NCBI GenBank assembly: GCA_963718405.1 | Contig: CAVQYZ010000003.1 | Span: 248,001 to 312,000, forward strand | DNA length: 64,000 bases | From: Bog-756 sp963718405 | GTDB taxonomy: Bacteria; Actinomycetota; Acidimicrobiia; Acidimicrobiales; RAAP-2 | Direction of reading: 5' to 3' | Shown here: in pieces, positions 48,359 to 56,382 of the stretch | How the letters are laid out: each line of letters opens with the position of its first letter | Position numbering within the stretch: position 1 is the stretch's first letter | Notes under the pieces: generated by a model | Seen by the model: the letters and a program-made list of their open reading frames with translations, nothing else | The model's database searches: none | Told to the model about the DNA's origin: nothing | Translations under genes and position numbers: made by a program

Positions 48359-49960
48359 TTAGCGGAGATCGACCTCGCCATCGGGACGCAACTTGCCCAG
48401 CAGGCCGCACCCCTCTTCGGTGACCAGCACGGCCAGGTGGTCGGTGTCGGTGACATTGCCCCAGGCCCGGCGGCCGTCCGGGGTGCGGCAGGCCACCACG
48501 GCCCGCACCGGTGCCCCCGAGCGCTCGTACGACACCGAGTAGGTCTCGACGGTGACCTCCCCGTCGGCGTCGGTGTCCGGCGAGCACTGGGGGAGGGCTG
48601 ACACTGCTTTTTGGGGGCTGGCCCAGGCGAACCCCCCGGCCTCTTCGGTCACGGTGCCCTCGGGCAGGGGCGGGCCGACCGGCTCCGAGGAGCCCGGCGC
48701 CCCGGGCTCGGTGCCGTAGATCCCGACGCTGTGTTTGGTCAGGTACCAGCCGAGCCCGGTAACCAGCCCCTGCGAGCCGGGGTCGGCCCGCAGGGCGCCC
48801 ACCATGGCGGCTACGGCATGGGTGCCGTAGTTGTTGCCCGGTCCACCCCCGAAGGTCAGCCCACCGGTCACGGTCAGGGGCCGTGAGGCCTGGTCGTCGG
48901 GCAGGCCGAGCTCGGCGGCGGCGATCTCCACCGCCGACGGGAAGCACGAGTACAGGTCGACGTGGGCCATCTGGTCGATGGAGGCGCCGGCCAGGGCCAG
49001 GGCCGAGGCCCCGGCCAGGCGGATGGCCGGTGACGAGTGGAAGTCGAGCCGATGGGAGAGGAACCAGTGGTCGTCGGCGTCGGCCCCGGCCAGGGGGAAC
49101 ACCCAACGGTCCTGGGGGATGCCGGCGGCCGTGGCGGCGGCCGCCGAGCACAGGATGACGGCGGCCCCCTGGTCGACCTGCATGTTGGCCGTGAGCAGCT
49201 TGGTGTACGGGAAGGCGATCATCCGGTTGGCGTCGCTCGGGGTGGTGATCTCCTCGGCCGTGCGGGCCTGGCGGATCCAGGCCTGAGGATTGGCTGCGGC
49301 CACTTCGGAGAACCCCGACCACAGCTGCCCGATGTGGTCCTGATGGGCCTCGAGGGTCCGTCCGTGCTCGGCCCGGAGGGCGTTCTCGAACAGAGGGAAG
49401 ACGTGGATGGGCAGATCCAGTCCCCGTTCCTCCTCGGCCTCGGTGGTCCCCCGCAGCTGGGTGCCGAAAGGGTCGGGCCGATCCACGTCCGTCGGCTGGA
49501 CCGCCCAGCTCAGGACGGGCCGGTCCGGGTGTCGTCGGGCGGCCTCCTGGGTGTAGACGCAGTCCGCGCCGACCAGAACCGCCACGTCCAGTTGGCCCCG
49601 GCCGATGGCCAGAGAGGTGGCGTTGACCATGGCCTGGGGGTTGTTGCCGCCGGTGGAGGCCACCATGATCTGGGCCGGCTCGATTCCCAGGGAAGTGGCC
49701 ACGGCCCGCCCGGGGTTGAGGTAGCGCCAGCTCAGCGGGTTGGACACCCGGAGCGACTGGGTCCGGGCCACCAGCCGTCGGCCGGCCGGGGCAGAACCCC
49801 CCGGCTCCGCCCCGTCACAGTCCTCCATGGCCGCCTGCACCGCCTGGGCCATGAGGCCGATGGGCTCGGGGCGGCTGTCCAGCCCGCCGCCGTCGGCACC
49901 GGGCCGGTTGGTGACCTGGCCCACCCCCACGATGACCGGGGTGTTGGGGTCGACGCTCAT
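48359..49960 (-). CDS. Thiolase-like protein of TLP1 type, without the nucleophilic Cys
   Basis: 533 residues. The thiolase fold is recognisable (TPVIVGVGQVTNRPG, AGASALALAGASIDQMAHVD, LYSCFPSAVEIAAAELG, TVTGGLTFGGGPGNNYGTH). The segment that should hold the acyl-carrying Cys reads VASTGGNNPQAMVNATSLAI, with no cysteine. The C-terminal about 90 residues (AGGFAWASPQKAV, VETYSVSYERSGAPVRAVV, GEVDLR) form an extra OB-like domain. Both features match mycobacterial thiolase-like protein 1, which lacks ordinary thiolase activity. Probably binds CoA or lipid. ATG 49960; the upstream extension is rejected. Confidence 0.85.
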   Translation of the reverse strand: MSVDPNTPVIVGVGQVTNRPGADGGGLDSRPEPIGLMAQAVQAAMEDCDGAEPGGSAPAGRRLVARTQSLRVSNPLSWRYLNPGRAVATSLGIEPAQIMVASTGGNNPQAMVNATSLAIGRGQLDVAVLVGADCVYTQEAARRHPDRPVLSWAVQPTDVDRPDPFGTQLRGTTEAEEERGLDLPIHVFPLFENALRAEHGRTLEAHQDHIGQLWSGFSEVAAANPQAWIRQARTAEEITTPSDANRMIAFPYTKLLTANMQVDQGAAVILCSAAAATAAGIPQDRWVFPLAGADADDHWFLSHRLDFHSSPAIRLAGASALALAGASIDQMAHVDLYSCFPSAVEIAAAELGLPDDQASRPLTVTGGLTFGGGPGNNYGTHAVAAMVGALRADPGSQGLVTGLGWYLTKHSVGIYGTEPGAPGSSEPVGPPLPEGTVTEEAGGFAWASPQKAVSALPQCSPDTDADGEVTVETYSVSYERSGAPVRAVVACRTPDGRRAWGNVTDTDHLAVLVTEEGCGLLGKLRPDGEVDLR

Positions 49961-50006
49961 GAAGACAGAAAGCGTACCGGGACGCCGTCGGGGGCCGTCC
50001 CGTCGG

Positions 50007-50012
50007 TACACT
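50007..50012 (+). promoter_or_regulatory. Candidate -10 box before the rpiB remnant and glyA
   Basis: TACACT lies six bases before the ATG of the rpiB remnant, the same leaderless spacing as at ilvD. It may now serve as the glyA promoter. No clear -35. Confidence 0.35.
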
Positions 50013-50018
50013 TCGGTG

Positions 50019-50126
50019 ATGCGTATCGCCGTCGGCTCGGATCCTGCGGGTCTCGAACGCCTGGCCGGAGACCGGGTCCAGCAGGCGGGCCCGCAGGCGG
50101 ACCGACACCGAGAAAGGACGCGCTGA
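50019..50126 (+). pseudogene. rpiB: N-terminal remnant of ribose-5-phosphate isomerase B
   Basis: A 35-codon frame starting MRIAVGSDPAGLE, which matches the RpiB start MRIAVGSDHAGFE with Pro for the His of the DHAG motif. After these 13 residues the sequence no longer resembles RpiB and stops just before glyA. rpiB often precedes glyA in Actinobacteria, so an internal deletion that left only the promoter and first codons is the simplest reading. A misassembly is possible. Confidence 0.55.
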
Positions 50127-50127
50127 C

Positions 50128-51432
50128 ATGACCAGCCCATTCGCCGCCTCACCGTTCGACCGGTGGTTGGCCGGCGACCCCGAGGTGAGCCGCCTGCTGG
50201 GCGAGGAGGCCGAGCGCCAGTCCACCACCTTGCAGCTCATCGCCTCGGAGAACTTCACCTCGCCGGCCGTGCTGGCCGCCTCGGGCTCCGTACTCACCAA
50301 CAAGTACGCCGAGGGCTACCCCGGGCGCCGGTACTACGGGGGCAACCAGGTCATCGACGAGGTCGAGGACCTGGCCCGCAACCGGTTGAAGGCGCTGTTC
50401 GGGGCGGAGCACGCCAACGTGCAGCCCCACGCCGGAGCCAACGCCAATCTGGCCGTCTACCAGGCCCTGCTGGAGCCGGGCGACACCATCTTGGCCATGC
50501 GTCTCGACCACGGGGGCCATCTGACCCACGGCTCCCCGGCCAGCATCACCTCCCGGATCTGGCGCTTCGTGTCCTACGGGGTCTCCCCGGCCAGCACCGA
50601 CCCCGACAAGCCGGGGGAGATCATCGACTTCGACGAGGTGGCCGATGTGGCCCGCCGGGAGCGCCCCAAGCTGATCGTGGCCGGGTCGACGGCCTACTCG
50701 CGGATCATCGACCCCCATCCCTTCCGCGAGATCGCCGACTCGGTGGGCGCCCTGTTCATGTTCGACGCCGCCCATCCGGCCGGCCTCATCGCCGGAGGGG
50801 CCCATCCCTCGCCGGTGGGGGTGGCCGACGTGGTCACCCTGACCACCCACAAGACCCTGCGGGGGCCGCGGGGTGGAGCCATCATGTGCTCCGCCGACCT
50901 GGCCAAGGCCATCGACAGCGCGGTCTTCCCCGGGCTGCAGGGCGGCCCGCTGGAGCACGTCATCGCAGCCAAGGCCGTGGCCTTCGCCGAAGCGGCCCAG
51001 CCCGAGTTCCGGACCTACGCCGCCCAGGTGGTGACCAACGCCGCAGCCCTGGGCCAGGCCCTGGTGGCCACGGGCATCCGACTGGTCTCGGGAGGGACGG
51101 AGAACCACCAGCTGCTGGTGGACCTGCGCACCTTCGACGAGGAGCTGACCGGCAAGGTGGCCCAGGAGGTCCTCGACCGGGCCGGCATCACCTGCAACCG
51201 CAACACCATTCCCGACGAGCCCCGGTCGCCGTTCGTGACCTCGGGCCTGCGCCTGGGCTCGGCGGCCCAGACCACCGCCGGCATGGGACCGGCCGAGATG
51301 CAGGTGGTCGGGGCCCTCATCGGGCGGACCTTGCGGAACCGGGACGACGAGGCCCTCATCAAGCAGGTCCGAGGCGAGGTGCACGAGCTGTGTGCCGCCT
51401 TCCCCCCTTACCCCACGCTGTCCGGGACGTGA
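50128..51432 (+). CDS. glyA: Serine hydroxymethyltransferase
   Basis: 434 residues. LIASENFTSPAVLAASGSVL, NKYAEGYPGRRYYGGN, NVQPHAGANANLAVY, DAAHPAGLIAGG and the PLP lysine in LTTHKTLRGPRGG are diagnostic. It interconverts serine and glycine with tetrahydrofolate, giving one-carbon units. AGAAAGGA is upstream of ATG 50128. The rpiB remnant ends 1 bp before its start. Confidence 0.97.
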   Translation: MTSPFAASPFDRWLAGDPEVSRLLGEEAERQSTTLQLIASENFTSPAVLAASGSVLTNKYAEGYPGRRYYGGNQVIDEVEDLARNRLKALFGAEHANVQPHAGANANLAVYQALLEPGDTILAMRLDHGGHLTHGSPASITSRIWRFVSYGVSPASTDPDKPGEIIDFDEVADVARRERPKLIVAGSTAYSRIIDPHPFREIADSVGALFMFDAAHPAGLIAGGAHPSPVGVADVVTLTTHKTLRGPRGGAIMCSADLAKAIDSAVFPGLQGGPLEHVIAAKAVAFAEAAQPEFRTYAAQVVTNAAALGQALVATGIRLVSGGTENHQLLVDLRTFDEELTGKVAQEVLDRAGITCNRNTIPDEPRSPFVTSGLRLGSAAQTTAGMGPAEMQVVGALIGRTLRNRDDEALIKQVRGEVHELCAAFPPYPTLSGT

Positions 51433-51454
51433 GCCCGGGGGAGCGGCGCCACCG

Positions 51455-52762
51455 GTGAGCTCGGGAGTACCGCTCAACTGGTACGCCGTCCTGTTGGTGG
51501 TGGCTGCGGTCTCCTCGTGGGCCCTGACCTTCCCGGCCCGCCGGCTGGCCGTCGAGATCGGGTACGTGGCCCAGCCCGACGAGCGCAAGGTCCACCAGCG
51601 GGTCACCCCCCAGGCGGGAGGGGCGGCTCTGTTCGTGGCCCTGCTGGTGACCTGGGCGGTGGCCGCCCTCATCCCGGCCCTGCGACCCCTGTTCCAGGGA
51701 TCGTCCGACTGGGAGCCGCTGGGCCTGATCCTCGGGGCCGCGGCCATCTTCGTGGTCGGGGTGATCGACGACCTGCGTGACATGTCGGCCCCGGCCAAGG
51801 TGGCCGGCGAGGTGCTGGCGGCGTGCATCCTCAACTTCATGGGGGTGACCTGGTTCCAGTTCAAGGTGCCCCTGGCCGGCCCGGTCCAGCTGTCACCGGA
51901 GTGGACCCCGCTGTTGACGGCGCTGTGGGTCATCGCCATCACCAACGCCGTCAACCTCATCGACGGCCTCGACGGCCTGGCCGCCGGGGTGGTGGCCATC
52001 GCCTCGGGGGCCCTGGCCGTCTACGGATTCCACCTCCAGCACCTCGGCAACCTGCCCGCCAACAACATCGGTCCCCTGATCGCCGTGGTGACCTGCGGCA
52101 TCTGCCTGGGCTTCCTGCCCCACAACTTCCATCCGGCCAAGATCTTCATGGGAGATGCCGGGGCCCTCTTATTGGGCCTGTTGATGGCGGCCTCCACCAT
52201 GCTGATCGGAGGCCGATCGGCCGGGACCGTCGGCGGGGTGGCGGCCCACAGCGGCCAGACCTACTTCTTCTTCGCCCCCCTGTTCATCCCGTTCTTCATC
52301 CTGGGCGTGCCCATCGTGGACATGGCCTTCGCCTTCGTGCGGCGCACCGCCAACCGCACCGGCTTCTCCACCCCGGACAAGAACCACCTCCACCACCGGC
52401 TCCTCCGACTGGGCCACGGTCACCGCCGGAGCGTGCTGATCCTGTGGGCCTGGACCGTGCTGCTGTCCGGCTTCATCCTCTTCCCGCTGTACATCTCAAG
52501 CGTCAACGCCGTCATCCCCTTCGGGGTGCTGGCCCTCGGGGTGGTGCTCTACACCCTCTTCCACCCCTCGCTGAGGCGGCAGGTCGATCCGGGAACCGAG
52601 AGCCAGGAGGCGGGCCCGGGCGGGCCCGGCACCCCGAGCGCCGGCGGCACCGGCGATCCGGTGGCTCCCCCCGGCGCCCCCGACCGGGTGGAACTCGACG
52701 GAGTGAGCGCCCGACCACCGGGGGTGCCGGTGGCCACGGGAGGCCCGCCGGGCGAAGTGTAA
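51455..52762 (+). CDS. wecA-like: WecA/MraY-type polyprenyl-phosphate GlcNAc-1-phosphate transferase
   Basis: 435 residues from GTG 51455. About ten membrane helices carry the family motifs: QAGGAALF, GVIDDLRDMSAPAK (Mg2+-binding DD), NAVNLIDGLDGLAAG, KIFMGDAGALLLG and the cytosolic KNHLHHRLLRLGHG with the HxHH motif of GlcNAc-1-P transferases. It would transfer a sugar-1-phosphate to decaprenyl or undecaprenyl phosphate, starting cell-wall linker or surface polysaccharide synthesis. The hydrophilic C-terminus is Pro/Gly-rich. It lies between glyA and the atp operon, a common actinobacterial position. Confidence 0.9.
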   Translation: MSSGVPLNWYAVLLVVAAVSSWALTFPARRLAVEIGYVAQPDERKVHQRVTPQAGGAALFVALLVTWAVAALIPALRPLFQGSSDWEPLGLILGAAAIFVVGVIDDLRDMSAPAKVAGEVLAACILNFMGVTWFQFKVPLAGPVQLSPEWTPLLTALWVIAITNAVNLIDGLDGLAAGVVAIASGALAVYGFHLQHLGNLPANNIGPLIAVVTCGICLGFLPHNFHPAKIFMGDAGALLLGLLMAASTMLIGGRSAGTVGGVAAHSGQTYFFFAPLFIPFFILGVPIVDMAFAFVRRTANRTGFSTPDKNHLHHRLLRLGHGHRRSVLILWAWTVLLSGFILFPLYISSVNAVIPFGVLALGVVLYTLFHPSLRRQVDPGTESQEAGPGGPGTPSAGGTGDPVAPPGAPDRVELDGVSARPPGVPVATGGPPGEV

Positions 52763-52960
52763 ACGGAGTGTTTCCGCCGTTTTGCCGCCGAGGGCGCAGT
52801 AGTGCGATGATGATGCCCGTGAATTGCAGGCCTCCCGCCCATTTCGGGGGCATCGATCCTGCCGGCGGCCCGACCGGCGTTGGCAGAACCACTGCGTGAA
52901 TTCAGGAACGACTCGTGAAGCTCCATCCCTCCCGACACCCTGACGCGGCACGGCCCGACC

Positions 52961-53218
52961 ATGGAAGAGCCCAATTCACCAGCGGATTCCGAGGATTCCT
53001 CCCGGCCCCAGAAGCCCGGACCGGCGATCGGTACCGGGGCTGTGGAGTTCTTGACCCTGGGGTTGACCTTGGCGGTCACCGTGCTGGTGGGCGGAGCCCT
53101 CGGCTACCTGGTCGACCGGTGGTTGGGGACCAGCCCCATCTTCACCTTGGTGGGACTGGTGCTGGGCATTGCCGCGGCCGTGCTCACGGCCATCTCCCGG
53201 GTGCGCAAGTACCTGTGA
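52961..53218 (+). CDS. AtpZ/AtpI-like small membrane protein
   Basis: 85 residues. A polar Ser/Pro-rich N-terminus is followed by two membrane helices: EFLTLGLTLAVTVLVGGALG and FTLVGLVLGIAAAVLTAI, with YLVDRWLGTSP between, the signature of the AtpZ family. These assist ATP synthase assembly or Mg2+ supply. It is the first gene of the atp region. Confidence 0.8.
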   Translation: MEEPNSPADSEDSSRPQKPGPAIGTGAVEFLTLGLTLAVTVLVGGALGYLVDRWLGTSPIFTLVGLVLGIAAAVLTAISRVRKYL

Positions 53219-53276
53219 GCCCCTCGGTGGGGGAGACCCTGTTGGAGTCGGGGATCGAAGAGCTGGTGAGTCGGTA

Positions 53277-53765
53277 GTGTTCGCCCACTTCGAGCTGCCC
53301 AACATTCCCGACGTGGCCCGCCGCACCGTCTCCATGGCCCTGGTGGTCGGGGTGGCGGCCCTGGTGGCTGCGGTGTCCTTCGGCAACGTCCTGGTGGGCC
53401 TGGGGGCGTGCATCGGCCTGGGCCTCGGCACCTTCAACTTCCGGATGATCGGCAACTCGGTGGCCAAGGTCTCGGCCAGCGAGGTGGAGAACAAGAAGAA
53501 GCCCCTGGCCATCAACACCCTGGGGCGACTGGGGATCATCACGGTGGTGGCCATCGGCCTCATGCTGGTCTCCCACAGTCTGGGCTGGGGCGTGTTCGGC
53601 GGCCTGTTCGCCTTCCAGGTCATCCTGTTGACCAACGCCGCCCGCTCCATGGCCAAAGGGGGACCGATGGCCTCGGTCGACGGCGTGATCACCGCCAATG
53701 TGATCGAGGACGACGCCCCTCCGACCCCGCCCGCCCTCGGCCCCGACCCCACCGGAGGTAGTTGA
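53277..53765 (+). CDS. atpI: ATP synthase subunit I-like membrane protein
   Basis: 162 residues from GTG. Four hydrophobic segments: SMALVVGVAALVAAVSF, VGLGACIGLGLGTFNF, LGIITVVAIGLMLV and VFGGLFAFQVILL, as in AtpI proteins that help assemble the c-ring. Tail is Pro/Asp-rich. It lies between the AtpZ-like gene and atpB. Confidence 0.7.
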   Translation: MFAHFELPNIPDVARRTVSMALVVGVAALVAAVSFGNVLVGLGACIGLGLGTFNFRMIGNSVAKVSASEVENKKKPLAINTLGRLGIITVVAIGLMLVSHSLGWGVFGGLFAFQVILLTNAARSMAKGGPMASVDGVITANVIEDDAPPTPPALGPDPTGGS

Positions 53766-53769
53766 CCCG

Positions 53770-54588
53770 ATGCTCCTCGGATCACACCTGATCAGCGCGC
53801 CGCTCCTCGGCATCGACATCACCCCTGGGGTCCATCCCCAGTTCAAGATCGGTCCCCTGACCTTCGATGCCGACATCATCTGGGCCACGGTGATCGCCGG
53901 CCTGGTGGTCGTCACCATGGGCATGATCCTGCGCTCCAAGGCCACCAGCGGCGTACCGGGCAAGTTCCAGCTGCTGTGGGAGATGGTGGTGGGTGCGGTC
54001 CAAAAGCAGGTCAACGACACCATCGGTCCCCGTGGGGCCCAGGTGGTACCGCTGGCGGTGACGCTGTTCATCTTCATCTTCACCTGCAACCTGTTCGAGG
54101 TGCTGAGCATCGGGAGTACCTACGACTTCCTGCCCGCCCCCACCAGCGACATCAATCTGCCGCTGGCCATGGCCCTCTACGTCATCGTCATGGTGCACCG
54201 GGCGGCCATCAAGAACCGTGGCGTCGGGGGCTACTTCAAGCACTACTTCACCCGACCGTTCCCCACCAAGCTGTGGCCGATCAACCTGTTCATGAACGGG
54301 GTGGAGGAACTGGTCAAGCCGGTGACCCTCACGCTCCGTCTCTTCGGCAACCTGTTCGCCGGGGGGTTGATGCTCTCCCTGCTGGCCTCACTGGTCATCT
54401 GGAAGCTCGGCCCCGCCCCCATCGGTGCGGTGCTCTCGGTTCCCTTCACCGTGCTCTGGAAGATCTTCGACATGGGGATCGGAGCCATCCAGGCCTTCAT
54501 CTTCGCCCTGCTCACCATCTTGTACTTCGACGTCGCCATGGCTCCTGATGAAGAGCATCAGAAGTCCGGCGACGTCATCAACGCCTGA
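53770..54588 (+). CDS. atpB: ATP synthase Fo subunit a
   Basis: 272 residues. About five to six membrane helices. The essential Arg is in TLTLRLFGNLFAGGL, facing the c-ring Glu. NLFEVL and GAIQAFIFALLTILYFDVA are typical. It forms the proton half-channels. 4 bp after the AtpI-like gene; 33 bp before atpE. Confidence 0.96.
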   Translation: MLLGSHLISAPLLGIDITPGVHPQFKIGPLTFDADIIWATVIAGLVVVTMGMILRSKATSGVPGKFQLLWEMVVGAVQKQVNDTIGPRGAQVVPLAVTLFIFIFTCNLFEVLSIGSTYDFLPAPTSDINLPLAMALYVIVMVHRAAIKNRGVGGYFKHYFTRPFPTKLWPINLFMNGVEELVKPVTLTLRLFGNLFAGGLMLSLLASLVIWKLGPAPIGAVLSVPFTVLWKIFDMGIGAIQAFIFALLTILYFDVAMAPDEEHQKSGDVINA

Positions 54589-54621
54589 TCTCAACGACAA
54601 CCCCACAAAGGAGAAGTTCCA

Positions 54622-54882
54622 ATGGCAGACACCTCAATGGCCGACTCGGTGAAGATGGCGGGCGCCTTCGTCGGCGCCGGCCTGGCACTGGGCGGAGGCG
54701 CCGTGGGCGCATCGGTCGGTGACGGACTGGCCGGTAGCCAGACCATCGCCGGCATCGCCCGGCAACCCGAGGCGCAGGGCCGCCTGACCACCATCATGTT
54801 CCTGACCGTGGGCCTGTGCGAAGCCGCGTACTTCATCAACCTGGTCTTCGCCGCCCTGTTCGTCTTCTCCCTGGGGAAGTAG
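54622..54882 (+). CDS. atpE: ATP synthase Fo subunit c
   Basis: 86 residues, two helices. The polar loop is ARQPEAQG (R47-Q-P). The proton-binding Glu67 is in GLCEAAYFINL; there is no Na+-site pattern, so it is a proton-type c subunit. AAAGGAG precedes the ATG. Confidence 0.97.
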   Translation: MADTSMADSVKMAGAFVGAGLALGGGAVGASVGDGLAGSQTIAGIARQPEAQGRLTTIMFLTVGLCEAAYFINLVFAALFVFSLGK

Positions 54883-54895
54883 CAGGACCACGATC

Positions 54896-55441
54896 ATGCC
54901 CATCGCCACCAGCAACTTCCTCGTCCCCAACGGGACGTTCATCGTCGTCCTCCTGGCCTTCATCATCGTGCTCGGCATCCTCGGCAAGAAGGTGCTGCCG
55001 ATCCTGAACAAGGCCCTGACCGAGCGTCAGGAGCAGATCCGTGGTGAGCTGGAAGCGGCGGACAAGGCCAAGGCCGATGCCGAAGAGGCCGACGTCGAGC
55101 GCCGGGCCGAGCTGGAGAAGGCTCGGGTGCAGGCCCGCGAGATCGTGGCTCAAGCCAGCAGCACCGCTGATCAGAAGGTGCTGGACGCCGAAGCCCGTGC
55201 TCAAGAGGCCTACGACCGGATCGTCCAGGCCGCCGATGCCGAAGTGGCCGTGGCCCGCCAGGCTGCCGTCGAGGAGGTGTCGGCCCGGGTCGGGGAGATC
55301 GTGTTGGCCGCCGCCGAACGCGTCATCGGCCGCGAGATCCAGGCCAGCGACCACCAGGACCTCATCAACGAGGCCATCGCCGCGGTCCGGGCCGAGTCGA
55401 CCACCGGTGCTGCGGCAGGGGCCGCCGGGAGCCGTCGGTGA
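54896..55441 (+). CDS. atpF: ATP synthase Fo subunit b
   Basis: 181 residues. One N-terminal membrane helix (FIVVLLAFIIVLGILG) is followed by a long charged coiled coil (ERQEQIRGELEAADKAKADA onward), the peripheral stalk. The stop overlaps the atpH GTG by four bases (GTGA). Confidence 0.95.
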   Translation: MPIATSNFLVPNGTFIVVLLAFIIVLGILGKKVLPILNKALTERQEQIRGELEAADKAKADAEEADVERRAELEKARVQAREIVAQASSTADQKVLDAEARAQEAYDRIVQAADAEVAVARQAAVEEVSARVGEIVLAAAERVIGREIQASDHQDLINEAIAAVRAESTTGAAAGAAGSRR

Positions 55442-56382
55442 ACCCATCCCTCCAGGGCTATCTGGCCGCCATGGAGGAGTCGCTGGCCGAGGCCGGCTCA
55501 CTTTCCGATGCTGCTTCCGAGATGCGTGCGGTCGCCGACATGGTCGACGCCTCGAACGAGCTCACCCTGGCCATCGACGACGGTTCGGTGCCGTCCACGG
55601 TCCGCCGTGCCGTGCTCGACGACCTGTTGGAGGGCAAGGTCCGTTCCGAGGTCCGACGGCTGGTCCACCAGGCGGTCACCGTGGTCCCCGCCGCCGACGT
55701 GACCACATCCTTGCACTGGCTGGCCACCCGGCTGCGGTCGGCTGCCGAGTACGGTGCCGATCCCGAGGGCGGCGCCGAGGACCTGGCCGTCCTGGGCCGG
55801 ATGGGATCCCGCAACCGGGTCTCGGGGTATGCCGCCGCGGTGTTCGAGGGCGCCACCACCGCCGAGCTCGAAGAGATCGAGGACCAGCTGTTCCGCTTCG
55901 CCCGGACGGTGGAGAACAACCGGGCCCTGCGCACGGCCCTGGGCGACCGCGACCTACCGGTGTCCGTGCGTCAGCAGGTCATCGTGGACCTGTTCGCCGA
56001 CAAGGTCCTGCCGGCCACCAAGCGACTGGCGGCCTACGCCGTGCGGGGTGGACGGGCCCGCGACATCGTGGCCACCTTGGACGCCCTGGTGGAGGACGCC
56101 GCCCGCGCCCGGGGCTGGCGGGTGGCCCGGGTGCACTCGGCCAACGCCGTGGATGACACCCAGCGCCAGAACCTGGGGGAGGCCCTGGGCCGCCTGACCG
56201 GAGGCCCGGTCGAGCTGCAGGTGATCGTGGACGCCGAGCTGTTGGGCGGTGTGATCGTGGAGGTGGGCGACCTGCTGGTGGACGGAACCGCCCGTCACCG
56301 ATTGAACGAGTTGAAAGAGCACCTCCTCGCATCCGAGGTGGACTACCGCATTCCAGAGGGAAGGGAAACAGCCGATGGCTGA
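55438..56382 (+). CDS. atpH: ATP synthase F1 subunit delta with duplicated N-terminal domain
   Basis: 314 residues, against about 180 for usual delta. Two OSCP N-terminal-type helical domains occur in tandem. The first has GYLAAMEESLAEAGSLSD, VPSTVRRAVLDDLLEGKV, RRLVHQAV. The second has GYAAAVFEGATTAELEEI, LPVSVRQQVIVDLFADKV, KRLAAYAV. Then comes one C-terminal beta domain (VELQVIVDAELLGGVIVEVG). It links F1 to the b stalk. It overlaps atpA by eight bases. Confidence 0.93.
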   Translation: MNPSLQGYLAAMEESLAEAGSLSDAASEMRAVADMVDASNELTLAIDDGSVPSTVRRAVLDDLLEGKVRSEVRRLVHQAVTVVPAADVTTSLHWLATRLRSAAEYGADPEGGAEDLAVLGRMGSRNRVSGYAAAVFEGATTAELEEIEDQLFRFARTVENNRALRTALGDRDLPVSVRQQVIVDLFADKVLPATKRLAAYAVRGGRARDIVATLDALVEDAARARGWRVARVHSANAVDDTQRQNLGEALGRLTGGPVELQVIVDAELLGGVIVEVGDLLVDGTARHRLNELKEHLLASEVDYRIPEGRETADG

